Part shown: piece after piece, positions 39,801 through 46,851 of the stretch | Layout: the number at the start of each line of letters is the position of its first letter | How positions within the stretch are numbered: position 1 is the first letter of the stretch | NCBI RefSeq assembly: GCF_014192915.1 | Contig: NZ_JACHYN010000003.1 | Coordinates: 496,001 to 560,000, forward strand | Direction of reading: 5' to 3' | Length of the DNA stretch: 64,000 bases | Source: Azospirillum sp. OGB3 | GTDB taxonomy: Bacteria > Pseudomonadota > Alphaproteobacteria > Azospirillales > Azospirillaceae | The notes under the pieces: model-generated | Database searches by the model: none | Seen by the model: only the letters and a program-made list of their open reading frames with translations | What the model was told of the DNA's origin: nothing | Position numbers and translations under genes: made by a program

Positions 39801-39874
39801 TGCAAGGCGATGGCGTCGGTCAGAAGCGCGTCCGCCGAACAGCCATCCCCTCCTTCAACGGCCGTTTCGTTCAC
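33890..39874 (-). CDS. Three-module giant TPR-glycosyltransferase
   Basis: 1994 residues in three tandem TPR+GT units. GT-B-like domains lie at about 538-795, 1151-1391 and 1718-1966, each following a TPR array (the first has about 14 repeats). Each GT shows VW-x-EQG-(V/I)GDE, LVSLFSRS/LVALFARS, GI-x-WRS, LQYGDC-x-AEIA, TIHR-x-x-DL-x-LKDD and GELAGALGVP. Probable cytoplasmic flagellin O-glycosyltransferase, with TPRs presenting the flagellin chain. The GTG start overlaps the flbT stop by 4 bp, so its synthesis is coupled to FlbT and flagellin control. No frameshift is seen. Confidence 0.87.
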   Translation of the reverse strand: MNETAVEGGDGCSADALLTDAIALHRAGSLDGARQLYRRILSADPAHADARHLSGVAAYQAGQPDQAAACFRMVLATDPSFAPAYNGLGNVLADRDQQDAAARAYHRAIALQDGYAEALGNLGLLLQGQERIGDAIAVYEEALRADPGRTTTRFDLAVLYRRQGRLDEAALAFYQVVQAKPDHAGAWRSLALVLRVLNHPDTELCLRRALSDDPTDREVARDLGTLLNERGAFAEAAAVLAPAVDADAGRNARLLFHLGSALQGDGRLAEAVARYRHALSRDPLLAGGWNNLGVALLDLGDHAAAVTALRACVALHPADAVAFNNLGTGLDGIDRPKEAARVFQRALAIQPAYGKALNNLGNSRRGARLAEAAAALYRRALIVQPDYPDSYTNLGNVLKDWDDWREALRLHRRAVRLAPQSAIAVTTFGLALNVLGRNEEAEAAHRRALSIDPGHAEAYANLGMLHWQSMRVAKAEQVLRWALRIDPTLAAARLNFALVSLATGNLREGWEAYRDRFKAKEHPERTIAAPLWRDDGAVVRRLLVWREQGVGDELMFASCYPALADRAAAGRIGQVILECDHRLVSLFSRSFPWATVRAETATPDGTETLVPPDCDAQIAAGALPRLLRPDLASFPPHSWLVPDPERLAVWRDRLAALGAGLTIGIAWRSQLMTTERKAAYITLGAFAPLFTIPGVRLVNLQYGDCEAEIAAAEARFGVTIHRWRDLNLKDDFEGAAALTAALDLVIAPAVSTGELAGALGVPVWRIGARDWTQIGTSVRPWYPTMRLFQPRPGEALESVVARIAQTLRDLARPVRAEPSRPPMAPVDVAPLIGEAIARYRAGALREADITCRTALAAAPEHPVALHLLGILRLRQGDAGAAAATLSLAVKADPGNAAAHAALADACRATGRQDAALAAQRNAVLLCPDGAEHWLNRAAILRGRGEAEEAEACARRALRIRPSLGLAHVHLGHLLSEREDRAGAERSHRRALALTPAEVDALVALGALRLTADQPTEAERLLRRATTIAPESAAAWSHRGSALDRLGRVDEAFACHRRAVDRAPEMAEAQANLAMHWSRRQRPVEAIAAYRQAIRCNPALPTAHYNLSLLLLEQGELRSGWAEHDWRFDTPQFRDQKRRFAARPWRGENISSARLLVWREQGVGDEILFASCYPDLLRRAGHVVIECDRRLVSLLARSLPGATVRPPTVVAHDVDVQVAAASLPRLLRSDLKRFPAQPWLVPEPGRLERWRNRLAALGPGLKVGIAWRSQVMDGERRAAYVTLDAFAPLFALAGVVFINLQYGDCAAEVAAAEARFGVTIHRWDDLDLKDDFEGAAALTANLDLVLTPAVSSGELAGALGVPMWRFGHRDWTQLGTGARPWFPSMRLFQPRPGEGLDAVMGRMANALRRLMPTDDDPPPGGLPQDVPDDPDALLETAVAHHRDGRLAEAAPLYERVLKVRTDHPVALHLSGLLAHQTGDSAAGAARIARSLDALPAYGAAQASLGTVLLALGRAPEAVRRFRLALALQPVAAAALTNLGNALEAAHDLTAAAEAHRRATLAEPALAEAHDNWGAVLTRLGALEAAEERHRHALRLAPDREDGWLNLAVVLRRAGRFDEARRALALALALAPAQGDVLANLGRLLRDRGETAAAECRCRRALAVEPGHPAAAFNLGLLDLARGRLESGWLGYDARFRARELSGAARAVAVPAWEGEDPAGLRLLVWAEQGIGDEILFAGCLDELIARAAAVVVECDRRLVALFARSLPRAEWRPAPANPEAPCAGIDRHVAMGSLPRWLRPRFDRFPSRPSFLVADPERVVQWRERVDALGPGLKVGIAWRSGLMTAERRGAYAPLDAWAPVFAVPGVVFITLQYGDCDAEIAEAERRLRVTIHRPDDLDLKDDLDGVAALMTALDLVVTPASSVGELAGALGVPVWRFGPQGDWTALGTGARPWFPSMALISAPPGEPASGALPTIARRLAALRAAAEPGRANGG

Positions 39875-40311
39875 GGCGCCGGATCGGTAACCGGGCTTTC
39901 CGCCGCCCCTTCGGAGGCCCCTTCGGAGGTGTTGGGCGAGCCCTCGGAGCCGCCCTTGAACATTTTCCGACAGATTTTCAAGGCGCGGTAATAGTTGCGG
40001 GCCTCGACCAGCCGCTCGATCTCCTCGAGGTCGTCACGGCAATCCGGACGGGCATCGCGCGTCTCGGCCAATATCGCGGCGAAGCGCTGGAGGTTGAGCA
40101 CAGCGTCTTCGGGGAAGATGTAGATGAGCTGTATGACGAAGTAGAGTTTCTTCTCGATGCAATCAATCTGTTCTTCTTTCAACACCTCTCGCCCACGAAG
40201 GAAGTTGGCGGTGTTGTAAAGAAAGAAGGAACCGGGACGATCACCGGCCCCGATGACCGCACCGTTGATGATGACCTTTTCATTGGGGCGGAGAACGAAC
40301 TTCAGAGGCAT
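39871..40311 (-). CDS. flbT: Flagellin translation regulator FlbT
   Basis: 146 residues. The N-terminal 110 match FlbT (MPLKFVLRPNEKVIINGAVI, SFFLYNTANFLRGREVL, LYFVIQLIYIFPED). The tail is Ser/Glu/Gly-rich. Family knowledge: FlbT binds the 5' leader of flagellin mRNA and represses (in Caulobacter) or promotes its translation according to flagellar assembly state, together with FlaF. It lies 132 bp downstream of flagellin and overlaps the giant glycosyltransferase gene. No flaF is found next to it. Confidence 0.93.
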   Translation of the reverse strand: MPLKFVLRPNEKVIINGAVIGAGDRPGSFFLYNTANFLRGREVLKEEQIDCIEKKLYFVIQLIYIFPEDAVLNLQRFAAILAETRDARPDCRDDLEEIERLVEARNYYRALKICRKMFKGGSEGSPNTSEGASEGAAESPVTDPAP

Positions 40312-40388
40312 GAAACGGACCCGGTCCTTGTCTCGGCGGCGCGCGGAAGCGGAATGCGATTGCCGGAAAGCGCCGCACCAAATGAAAC

Positions 40389-40412
40389 GGGCGGCGGCTT
40401 GCGCCGCCGCCC
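40389..40412 (-). terminator. Flagellin terminator hairpin
   Basis: GGGCGGCGGC (40389-40398) pairs perfectly with GCCGCCGCCC (40403-40412) around a 4-nt loop, about 30 bp after the flagellin stop. On the minus strand it is followed by GTTTCATTTGG. It probably ends most flagellin transcripts, with some read-through into flbT. Confidence 0.7.
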
Positions 40413-40443
40413 GCCGGGCGTGATCCTACCCGAAGTCTCCGGC

Positions 40444-42309
40444 TTAGAACAGACGCAGGATCGACTGCTGCGACTGGTTGGCCAGCGAGAGGGCGATGGT
40501 GCCGAGCTGCTGACGGGTCTGCAGCATCAGCAGGTTCGCGCCTTCCTCGTTCTGGTCGGCCAGCGTCAGCTTGCTGGCGCCTTCCGTCAGCACGTCGCTG
40601 AACTCCTTGGTGAAGTTCTCACGGGTCGTGATGACGTTCAGGTTGGTCGACAGCGTCTGCGAGGCCGAACGCAGGTTCTGCTTCGCGTAGTCGATGCTGG
40701 CGACCGCCTTGTCGATGTCGGCGCGGTCGGTCCAGTCGTTCTGCGCGTAGTCCAGACGCAGGCCCTGGCCGCTGGTGGTCAGGTTCTGGGCCTTCACCGT
40801 GATCGCGTTGGTGTTGCGCTCGTTGAGCTGCACCGTCAGATCGTTCGCGGTGTTGGCGTCGGTCACCTGAACCGAGACCAAGTTGGCCGCCGAGTTGGCC
40901 GCCGCCGCCTGCTTGATGCTCTTCTGGTCGACGTTGAAGCGCACCGTGCCGGTGTCGAACGCGAAGGCGTTCTCGCCTTCCGACAGCTTGCCCTCGCCGC
41001 GCTTGGCCATGCCGTCGCGGGTCACCGTGGCGCCGCTCAGGTTGCTGACCTGGATCTGGATGTCGACCTTCTTCTCGATGGTCGAGATGCCGTTGCCGTT
41101 GTTGGAGGCCTGCTCCAGCAGCTTGCGATCCACCGTGAAGGACACGACGGTGCCCGACGCGAAGCTCTCGGAGATGCGCTTGGTCAGGGCGTTCTCGGCG
41201 GTGGCCTTGACCGTCATCTCGCGGGCGGCGTTGGTCGTCGTCGCGCCGGACAGCGTGATCGTGCCGGTCGTGCTGACCGTGACGGTCTGGACGTCCTTGC
41301 CGCTGAGGCGGCCGTTGGCGCCCAGCGCGCTGTTGATCGACGCCTTGAGCTGGTTGGCGATGTTGATGCGGGCGGTCTGGCCCGTCGCCACGTCGCCGGC
41401 GGTGGCGGTGTAGGTGAAGGTCTGGTCTTCGACGGTGATCGTGAAGCTGTCGCCCGCCTCGATCGTGCCGCCCATCGACACCTGGGTGACCTGCGCCGTG
41501 CCCGTCTTGGCCGGCGTCGTCGTGTTGGCGGCGATGGTCTGGCTGTTGTCGAAGTAGGTGATCGTGCGGGACTCGTTGCCGTCCGTGACGATGAAGGAGC
41601 GCTCGCGGCCCGTCGCGCCGCGGACTTCGATCTGCACGTCGGAGAAGCTGCCCGCCGTGGTGTTCATCGTGCCGGACAGCTTCAGGCCGACCAGGCCGTG
41701 GGCCATTTCGGCGCTGTTGATCTCGCCGGCCGCGCCCTCGATGGAGCCGTCGCCCTTGACGCGCACCGTGTAGGTGTCGGCCGACACCACGTTGGTGACG
41801 CGGGCGTTCTCGATGCCCTGGATGGTGTTGACGGCGCGGCGCGAGTCGCTGGTGGAGTCCATGCGCAGCCCGTTGCCGGCCAGCAGGTTCTTGCCACCGT
41901 AGGCGGAGTCACCGGCCAGCTTGTCGATCTGCTCCTTCAGCGCGTTGAACTGCGAGGCCAGCGACTTGCGGGTGGCGACGGAGCCGGCGTCGGTGCCGAG
42001 CGCGGAATAGGCGGCGGTGGTCAGGCCGCGCGCCTGCTCGATCATGTCGTCGATCGAGGTCAAGCCCTTGTCGGCGGCCTTGATGGTGCTGATGGCCTGC
42101 CCCATCGTGTCCTTCAGCGCGGTCAGGTCGCCGGCGCGCTGGGTCAGGTTCTTCGCGGCGAAGAACGACGTCGGGCCGTCGAGCGCCGAATTGATCTTGT
42201 TGCCGGTGGCGAGGATGTTCTGCTTCTTCGCGATCGAGTCCTGGACGCCCTGCAGCTGCAGCAGGTTCGTGCGCATCGACGACGAGAGGGAGATGTCGCT
42301 GGTAGCCAT
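40444..42309 (-). CDS. fla1: Flagellin (polar type)
   Basis: 621-residue flagellar filament protein. Conserved N-terminal D0/D1 (about 1-165, DISLSSSMRTNLLQLQGVQ, NKINSALDGPTSFFAAKNL) and C-terminal D1/D0 (about 520-621, ending SQQSILRLF) flank a large Thr/Ser/Asn-rich central domain. That domain should be surface exposed and is the expected O-glycosylation target. Size fits the glycosylated polar flagellin of Azospirillum rather than small lateral flagellins. The start has AAAGGAG 7 nt upstream; an upstream in-frame ATG is rejected. A sigma54-like promoter and phased palindromes lie upstream. Confidence 0.94.
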   Translation of the reverse strand: MATSDISLSSSMRTNLLQLQGVQDSIAKKQNILATGNKINSALDGPTSFFAAKNLTQRAGDLTALKDTMGQAISTIKAADKGLTSIDDMIEQARGLTTAAYSALGTDAGSVATRKSLASQFNALKEQIDKLAGDSAYGGKNLLAGNGLRMDSTSDSRRAVNTIQGIENARVTNVVSADTYTVRVKGDGSIEGAAGEINSAEMAHGLVGLKLSGTMNTTAGSFSDVQIEVRGATGRERSFIVTDGNESRTITYFDNSQTIAANTTTPAKTGTAQVTQVSMGGTIEAGDSFTITVEDQTFTYTATAGDVATGQTARINIANQLKASINSALGANGRLSGKDVQTVTVSTTGTITLSGATTTNAAREMTVKATAENALTKRISESFASGTVVSFTVDRKLLEQASNNGNGISTIEKKVDIQIQVSNLSGATVTRDGMAKRGEGKLSEGENAFAFDTGTVRFNVDQKSIKQAAAANSAANLVSVQVTDANTANDLTVQLNERNTNAITVKAQNLTTSGQGLRLDYAQNDWTDRADIDKAVASIDYAKQNLRSASQTLSTNLNVITTRENFTKEFSDVLTEGASKLTLADQNEEGANLLMLQTRQQLGTIALSLANQSQQSILRLF

Positions 42310-42390
42310 GGAGTCACTCCTTTTGGAGGATTTCATTCCGTACGACGGTGCGCGCACGGAGAGGGACTAATTCCCTCGGGCTACCAGTAG

Positions 42391-42405
42391 GCAATAAATG
42401 GGCCA
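42391..42405 (-). promoter_or_regulatory. Sigma54-type promoter of flagellin
   Basis: Reading the minus strand, TGGCCC-ATTTA-TTGC (42405 to 42391) has GG and GC with exactly ten bases between them, the required -24/-12 spacing; consensus is TGGCAC-N5-TTGC. The start would fall near 42379, giving a leader of about 70 nt for FlbT-type control. Confidence 0.65.
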
Positions 42406-42451
42406 GATCGAATTTGCCGCCCGAACGAGGAAAATCCTGCCTCTGGGCAAA

Positions 42452-43564
42452 TCAGGGGTCGGCAATTTTTGCCGGTTGCCCGGCAAGAATTGCCGACCCC
42501 CCGGCACCCTTTGCCGGTTGCGTATCCGACCCGGCAGATTCTGCCGGGCTTGCAGGAAGCGTCATCACCTCGCAAACGGCGAGCGGACCGGCGGTCAGCG
42601 CCACGCTTCCCCAAGACCAGCCGACGCCGAATCCCGACAGGACGAGGCGCAGCGGTCCGTCGCACAACGCCGTCGCCAATTCGGAGGCCAGCGCCAGGGG
42701 AATGGAAGCGGAGCTGGTGTTGCCGAAGCCGGCGAGACCGACCACCGTTTGTTCGGGCGTGGCGCCAAGCTTCTGCGCGAGGTGACGGATCATTTGCGCG
42801 TTTGCCTGATGCAGGACCAGCCGTTCCACCGTCTCCATCGTCCAGCCGGCACGGTCCAGAACGGCGCGGATGTTGCTCGGCACTTCCCGCAGGGTGAAGG
42901 CGAAGACCTGGGTGCCGTCCATGAACAGGTGCGCAGGCTCGCCGGGGCGCCGAAGACCGCCGCCCGGGACGGCAAGGTAAGGGGCGCCGGCGCCGTCGCT
43001 GCCAAGCGCGAAGACCATGGGCGCGGCTCCATCCTCCGCCGCCAGCGCCGTCGCCGTGGCGGCGTCGCCGAACAGGGGCGCCACGGTGCGGTCGTCGGGG
43101 TCGAGCACGCGCGACGTGGTGTCCCCGGCGATCAGCAGAGCGCGCTGCCCGCCCGCCGCCTTCAGCATCGCCGACGCGGTCCATAAGCCATGCACGTAGC
43201 CCGAGCAGCCGAGCGTCAGGTCCAGCACCGCCGCGCTCTTGCCCAACCCCAGCCGATGGTGGAGCCGATAGCCCGAGGCCGGCAGGATATGGTCGTGGGT
43301 CTGGGTGACCATGACCAGCAGGTCGACGCTCTCCGCCGCCCAGCCCAGCCGGTCGAGCAGCCGCTGCGCCGCCGCCTCCGCCAGGTCGGAGGTGCATTGA
43401 TGAGGCGGCACGAGGTGGCGGGCCTCGATGCCCGTCGCCTTGGCGATCCGGCGGGCGGAGTCCTCGCCGAAGCGCAAGGCCAGATCCTCCACCGTCTCGC
43501 GCCGCTCCGGAACGCAGGCAACGATTCCGCTCAGGCCAACGCCCGCGATTACGCTGGCCACCAT
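42452..43564 (-). CDS. 3-oxoacyl-ACP synthase III family enzyme (1)
   Basis: 370-residue thiolase-fold KAS III. The catalytic triad is intact: Cys120 in LGCSGYVHG, His252 in LHQANAQ and Asn282 in FGNTSSASIP. It should condense an acyl-CoA with an acyl-ACP. Last gene of the 14-gene run from 55.7 kb, 16 bp after the SDR. Family homology ends near residue 335; the Ala/Gly/Pro-rich tail (339-368) is encoded by the palindromic regulatory array and may have no enzymatic role. Sister of the KAS III at 55.8 kb (same LFGD, HQAN and GFGVGWSWG motifs). Confidence 0.9.
   Translation of the reverse strand: MVASVIAGVGLSGIVACVPERRETVEDLALRFGEDSARRIAKATGIEARHLVPPHQCTSDLAEAAAQRLLDRLGWAAESVDLLVMVTQTHDHILPASGYRLHHRLGLGKSAAVLDLTLGCSGYVHGLWTASAMLKAAGGQRALLIAGDTTSRVLDPDDRTVAPLFGDAATATALAAEDGAAPMVFALGSDGAGAPYLAVPGGGLRRPGEPAHLFMDGTQVFAFTLREVPSNIRAVLDRAGWTMETVERLVLHQANAQMIRHLAQKLGATPEQTVVGLAGFGNTSSASIPLALASELATALCDGPLRLVLSGFGVGWSWGSVALTAGPLAVCEVMTLPASPAESAGSDTQPAKGAGGSAILAGQPAKIADP
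42460..42546 (-). promoter_or_regulatory. Four phased palindromes, probable FlbD-type enhancer
   Basis: Four 15-bp imperfect palindromes of form CGGCA-N5-TGCCG: 42460-42474, 42481-42495, 42502-42516 and 42532-42546. Centre spacings are 21, 21 and 30 bp, about two, two and three helical turns, so all face one side of the DNA. They lie about 90-160 bp upstream of the predicted flagellin start. The pattern resembles the Caulobacter FlbD-binding ftr element as I recall it. The array coincides with the last 30 codons of the adjacent KAS III gene. Confidence 0.65.
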
Positions 43565-43580
43565 GGCGCGTCTCCTTTCG

Positions 43581-44312
43581 TCAGCCGGTGATGCCGCCGT
43601 CCACGACGATGGTCTGGCCGGTCATGAAGCCCGCCCCGTCGCCCAGCAGGAAACGGACCACCGGCACCACGTCGTCCACCTCGCCGAGCCGGCCCAGCGG
43701 CGTGCGCCGCACGATCTGGTCGCGCTGCCCCTCGGCCAGCGTGCCGGACATTTCCGTGTCGAGATAGCCGGGCGCGACCGAGTTGACGGTGACCTGGAGC
43801 CGCCCGACCTCGCGGGCCAGGGCGCGGGTCAGCCCGTCAAGGCCCGCCTTCGACGCCGAATAGGCGGACAGGCCGGTATAGCCCCGCTGTCCGATGATCG
43901 AGGAGATGTTGACGATCCGCCCCGCCCCCCGCTTCACGAGCTTGGCCCGCAGGAAGGCGCGGGCGACCTGGATGGCGCCGGTCAGGTTGACCTGGACGAC
44001 CTCCTCCACGTCGATCTCCGGGAAGGTCGCGAGCACGCCCTCGCGCGCGATGCCGGCGTTGTTGACCAGACCCCAGAGTGGCGACGCGCCGCCCCAGTCC
44101 AAGGCGGCCTCCATGAAGGCCCGCACCGATTCCCCGTCGCCGATGCGGCAAGCCTGCCAGAACAGGTCGGGGCCGGCCAGCCGCTCCAGCGCCGCGCTCG
44201 GCGCGCGGCTGCAGGTGGAAACGCGGTAGCCATCGGCCAGCAGCGCCTCGACGATGCCCAGACCCAGCCCGCGGCTGCCGCCGGTGACGATGACGTGCCG
44301 CTTGCCGTTCAT
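43581..44312 (-). CDS. SDR oxidoreductase, FabG-like
   Basis: 243-residue classical short-chain dehydrogenase. Cofactor loop VTGGSRGLGLGIVEAL, NNAG (VNNAGIAREG), catalytic Ser in VNISSIIGQRG, catalytic YSASKAG, and C-terminal TGQTIVVDGGITG are complete. Likely an NADPH-dependent 3-oxoacyl-ACP reductase acting on the product of the adjacent KAS III, giving a 3-hydroxyacyl group; this is inference from neighbours. It overlaps the AMP-forming ligase by 4 bp. Confidence 0.9.
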   Translation of the reverse strand: MNGKRHVIVTGGSRGLGLGIVEALLADGYRVSTCSRAPSAALERLAGPDLFWQACRIGDGESVRAFMEAALDWGGASPLWGLVNNAGIAREGVLATFPEIDVEEVVQVNLTGAIQVARAFLRAKLVKRGAGRIVNISSIIGQRGYTGLSAYSASKAGLDGLTRALAREVGRLQVTVNSVAPGYLDTEMSGTLAEGQRDQIVRRTPLGRLGEVDDVVPVVRFLLGDGAGFMTGQTIVVDGGITG

Positions 44313-45505
44313 GCCGTTCCCTTCCGCGTCTTCTTGCCCGCCGCACCCAGGGCAATGCTCCCGGTCATGGTCACCAGACGAGGCCGCGCGGCGGGCGGCA
44401 GGTCGGCGATGGCGGCGCGGATCGCGGCGCGCAGGGCCATGTCCTCCATCCCCGGCGCCGGGACCACCAGTGCGGTCAGAATATGGCCGGTCACCGGGTT
44501 GGCCGCCGCCTGGACCAGGGCGTCCCGCACGCCCGGCACGTCCAGCAGCACCTGCTCCACCACCTCCGGCGAGACCTTGACGCCGCCGACATTGACCCGC
44601 CCGTCGAGCCGCCCGGCGAACAAAGCACGGTCGCCGCGCAGATCCACGACGTCACCGGTGGACAGCCAGCCCCCCTCGTGACCGAGCATCGCGCGGGGGC
44701 TCTCCACCTCCAGCACGCCGTCGCGGACACGCAGGCCCACCCCGTCGATGCCGCCGTCCAGCCAGGCGGCCGGAAAGCCGGCCTTGCCGTCGCCCACCGC
44801 GAAAAGGGCCCCGGCCTCCGTCGAGGCGTAGATGTGCCGCAGCTTCGCCGTCGGGAATCGCTCCGCCAGCCGGTCGAGCAGCGGCTGGTCGGCCACCTCC
44901 CCCCCCAGCGTGACGGCGGCCAGCGGCGGTACCGCGCCGTCGAGCGCCAGCAGGAAGGCGCGCCAGAAACTGGGGGTCGCGCTGATGTGGGTGACCGCGT
45001 GCCGCACGGCGAGACGCGCCAGCTCCGCCGCCCCGGCGCCAGGCGCCGACACCAGGGTCGCCCCCGCCGCCAGCGCCGTCAGGATGACCTGGAGCCCGGC
45101 GAAGGCCGCCGGCTCATAGGCCAGCAGCCAGCGCGCGTCCGGATCGGCCGCACCGCGCAGCCGCCCGCGCAGGCGCTGGAAATCGTGCCGGATCAGCTTC
45201 GGCGTGCCGGTGGTGCCGGAGGTCTCCAGCAGCACCGCGAAGCCCGGCCCGTCGGGTGCACGCCCCGTCTCCATGACGTCGGTACGGCGCGAAAGATGCA
45301 ATTCCACGCCGGCCCGCTCGGCGGCGACCAGGGCGGCGACAAGCGCCGGCACGCCTTGCGGCGGCAGGACCACCCGCCCGCCGGAGGCGCGAAACACCGT
45401 CTCAAAAGCGTCGGCCTGCACGGATATCTCCGCCCAACCGACACCGCGCTCCGCCTCGATCAGGCGAAGGCCGGGATGCAGCCAGGAGGGCGGCGGCAGG
45501 CTCAT
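44309..45505 (-). CDS. AMP-forming acyl-activating enzyme
   Basis: 398-residue ANL-superfamily enzyme, shorter than typical acyl-CoA ligases because the N-terminal subdomain is reduced. AMP-binding LLETSGTTGTPKLIRHDF, YASTEAGALF, GGWLSTGDVVDLRGDRALFAGRLDGRVNVGG hinge and C-terminal Lys region GAAGKKTRKG are seen. With two acyl carrier proteins beside it, it most likely activates a carboxylic acid and loads it onto an ACP. The substrate is unknown. Overlaps ACP and SDR genes by 4 bp each. Confidence 0.83.
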   Translation of the reverse strand: MSLPPPSWLHPGLRLIEAERGVGWAEISVQADAFETVFRASGGRVVLPPQGVPALVAALVAAERAGVELHLSRRTDVMETGRAPDGPGFAVLLETSGTTGTPKLIRHDFQRLRGRLRGAADPDARWLLAYEPAAFAGLQVILTALAAGATLVSAPGAGAAELARLAVRHAVTHISATPSFWRAFLLALDGAVPPLAAVTLGGEVADQPLLDRLAERFPTAKLRHIYASTEAGALFAVGDGKAGFPAAWLDGGIDGVGLRVRDGVLEVESPRAMLGHEGGWLSTGDVVDLRGDRALFAGRLDGRVNVGGVKVSPEVVEQVLLDVPGVRDALVQAAANPVTGHILTALVVPAPGMEDMALRAAIRAAIADLPPAARPRLVTMTGSIALGAAGKKTRKGTA

Positions 45506-45780
45506 AGGGACCCGGCGGGCAGGCCTGGATGGCTATGGGCCGGACGGTAGAGGGCAGCCAGTTCCCCGACCGTGTTGAACTGGACGAAGCCGGCGCGGAA
45601 GGGGTCCTGGCCGGTGCGCTGCTCCAACACCACCAGCAGGGTGGCAAGGTCGAGGGAGTCGATCGGCAGATCCCCGCCGAGGAAGCGCGTATCCGGGCCG
45701 AGCACCGGCAGGGTCTCCCCCTTGTCGGCGGCAATGCGGGCAAGCTCTTCGGCGATCAGCGCAAACATGGAATTGGTCAT
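45502..45780 (-). CDS. Acyl carrier protein (2)
   Basis: 92-residue carrier protein. The phosphopantetheine attachment Ser42 lies in LPIDSLDLATLLVVLEQ, a slightly variant DSL motif. Residues 75-92 extend past the normal ACP fold. The start MTNSMF overlaps the hydrolase stop by 4 bp; an ATG four codons upstream is less likely. It sits directly before the ligase, so the ligase is its probable loading enzyme. Confidence 0.83.
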   Translation of the reverse strand: MTNSMFALIAEELARIAADKGETLPVLGPDTRFLGGDLPIDSLDLATLLVVLEQRTGQDPFRAGFVQFNTVGELAALYRPAHSHPGLPAGSL

Positions 45781-46595
45781 TGGGGGTCGCATGCGGAAAG
45801 AAAGTCGCGGAGGGTGGCCGTGACGGGGGTGGCCGCCTCACTATGCGGCAAGTGCCCGGCCTTGTCGAAGAGATGAAGCGGTGCGCCGGGAGGCAGCCGC
45901 TCGGCAACGGGCACCGGGATGATGCGATCCTCGCGCCCCCACAGGAGCTGGATCGGCATCGGAAAGGCAGTCCAATCCACAGGGCCGGGCGACCGGCGCG
46001 CCTCCGCGAAGGAGCCGGCGATGATCCGCTCCAGGGCGGCGCGGCGGCGGGGGTCGGCGGCCTGGGCGTGCATCACCTCGCCGACGCGGCCCGCCAGCAG
46101 CCAGGGCCGGGCGAACAGGCGCGCGGCGCAGTCCCGCCCCTCCTCCACCGTCTCCAGCGCGGCGACCCGACGCAGGAACTCCAGGTCGAAGTCGGGGCCG
46201 AGACCGGCGCTGGCGACCAGCGACAGGCTCGCCACCCGCTTCGGGGCCAGCCGCGCCAGCTCCAGCGCGACGTAGCCGCCCATCGAATGGCCGACCGCGT
46301 GGACGCGCGGAATCTCCAGCGCGTCCAGCAGGCGCAGCAGCCAGGGCGCGAAGGCGCCGACCCGCCCATCCCCGACCTCCAGGGTCGAGGCGCCGTGGCC
46401 CGGCAGATCCACCGCCAGCACCCGCCGGTCGGCGGCCAGCGCCGCGGCGTTGAACTGCCACGTCAGCGAATCCCCGGCGAATCCGTGCAGCAGCAGAGCT
46501 GGAACGCCGCCCCGCCCCACCGACAAATAGGAAGCGGGACCACTCTCGATGTCGGCCCGTCCGCGCCGCGGAGAGCGCTCAACCTTCGACGTCAC
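45777..46595 (-). CDS. Alpha/beta hydrolase
   Basis: 272-residue alpha/beta-fold hydrolase. Oxyanion region LLLHGFAGDSLTWQFN, nucleophile elbow GHSMGGYVALELA, acid in LLWGREDRIIPV and catalytic His in FDKAGHLPHSEA are all visible. The position between two ACP genes suggests a thioesterase or acyltransferase that moves the acyl group off the carrier, possibly onto a sugar. The GTG start 7 bp after the upstream ACP stop removes a non-hydrolase N-terminal frame. Confidence 0.83.
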   Translation of the reverse strand: MTSKVERSPRRGRADIESGPASYLSVGRGGVPALLLHGFAGDSLTWQFNAAALAADRRVLAVDLPGHGASTLEVGDGRVGAFAPWLLRLLDALEIPRVHAVGHSMGGYVALELARLAPKRVASLSLVASAGLGPDFDLEFLRRVAALETVEEGRDCAARLFARPWLLAGRVGEVMHAQAADPRRRAALERIIAGSFAEARRSPGPVDWTAFPMPIQLLWGREDRIIPVPVAERLPPGAPLHLFDKAGHLPHSEAATPVTATLRDFLSACDPQ

Positions 46596-46602
46596 CGGAG
46601 CG

Positions 46603-46836
46603 TCAGGCCGTGACGGCGATGCCGGCCAGACCCAGCAGGTCGTCCACCGTCTTCGCCTTGACGAGCTTCTCCCCCTCCACGACGTGGCCGAGTCTCTCGT
46701 CAACCAGGGCGATGAAACTGATGACGGCCAGGGAATCCCAGCTGTCGATTGAATCGAGTTCTTCCGCGCCCGTCAGGGTGCCGGGGTCCAGTTCCAGCAT
46801 CTCGTCGAGCGCGAGCAGGAAATCCTTGCGGTCCAT
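46603..46836 (-). CDS. Acyl carrier protein (1)
   Basis: 77-residue acidic ACP. The 4'-phosphopantetheine site is Ser35 in DSWDSLAVISFIALVDE. Four-helix organisation and length are canonical. A first of two ACPs in this run; it begins 15 bp after the cytidylyltransferase stop and precedes the hydrolase by 7 bp. Its divergence from ACP 2 suggests the two carry different acyl intermediates. Confidence 0.88.
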   Translation of the reverse strand: MDRKDFLLALDEMLELDPGTLTGAEELDSIDSWDSLAVISFIALVDERLGHVVEGEKLVKAKTVDDLLGLAGIAVTA

Positions 46837-46851
46837 GGTGGTGTCTCCGTT

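Noticed and set aside
29848..39874. Direct repeats suggesting a CRISPR array or tandem satellite
   Set aside because: The repeats are in-frame TPR units and duplicated GT domains of variable length, without short identical repeats and unique spacers.
43581..46836. A modular polyketide synthase
   Set aside because: The enzymes are discrete small proteins (ACP, KAS III, SDR, ligase); no ketosynthase-acyltransferase megasynthase domains are present.
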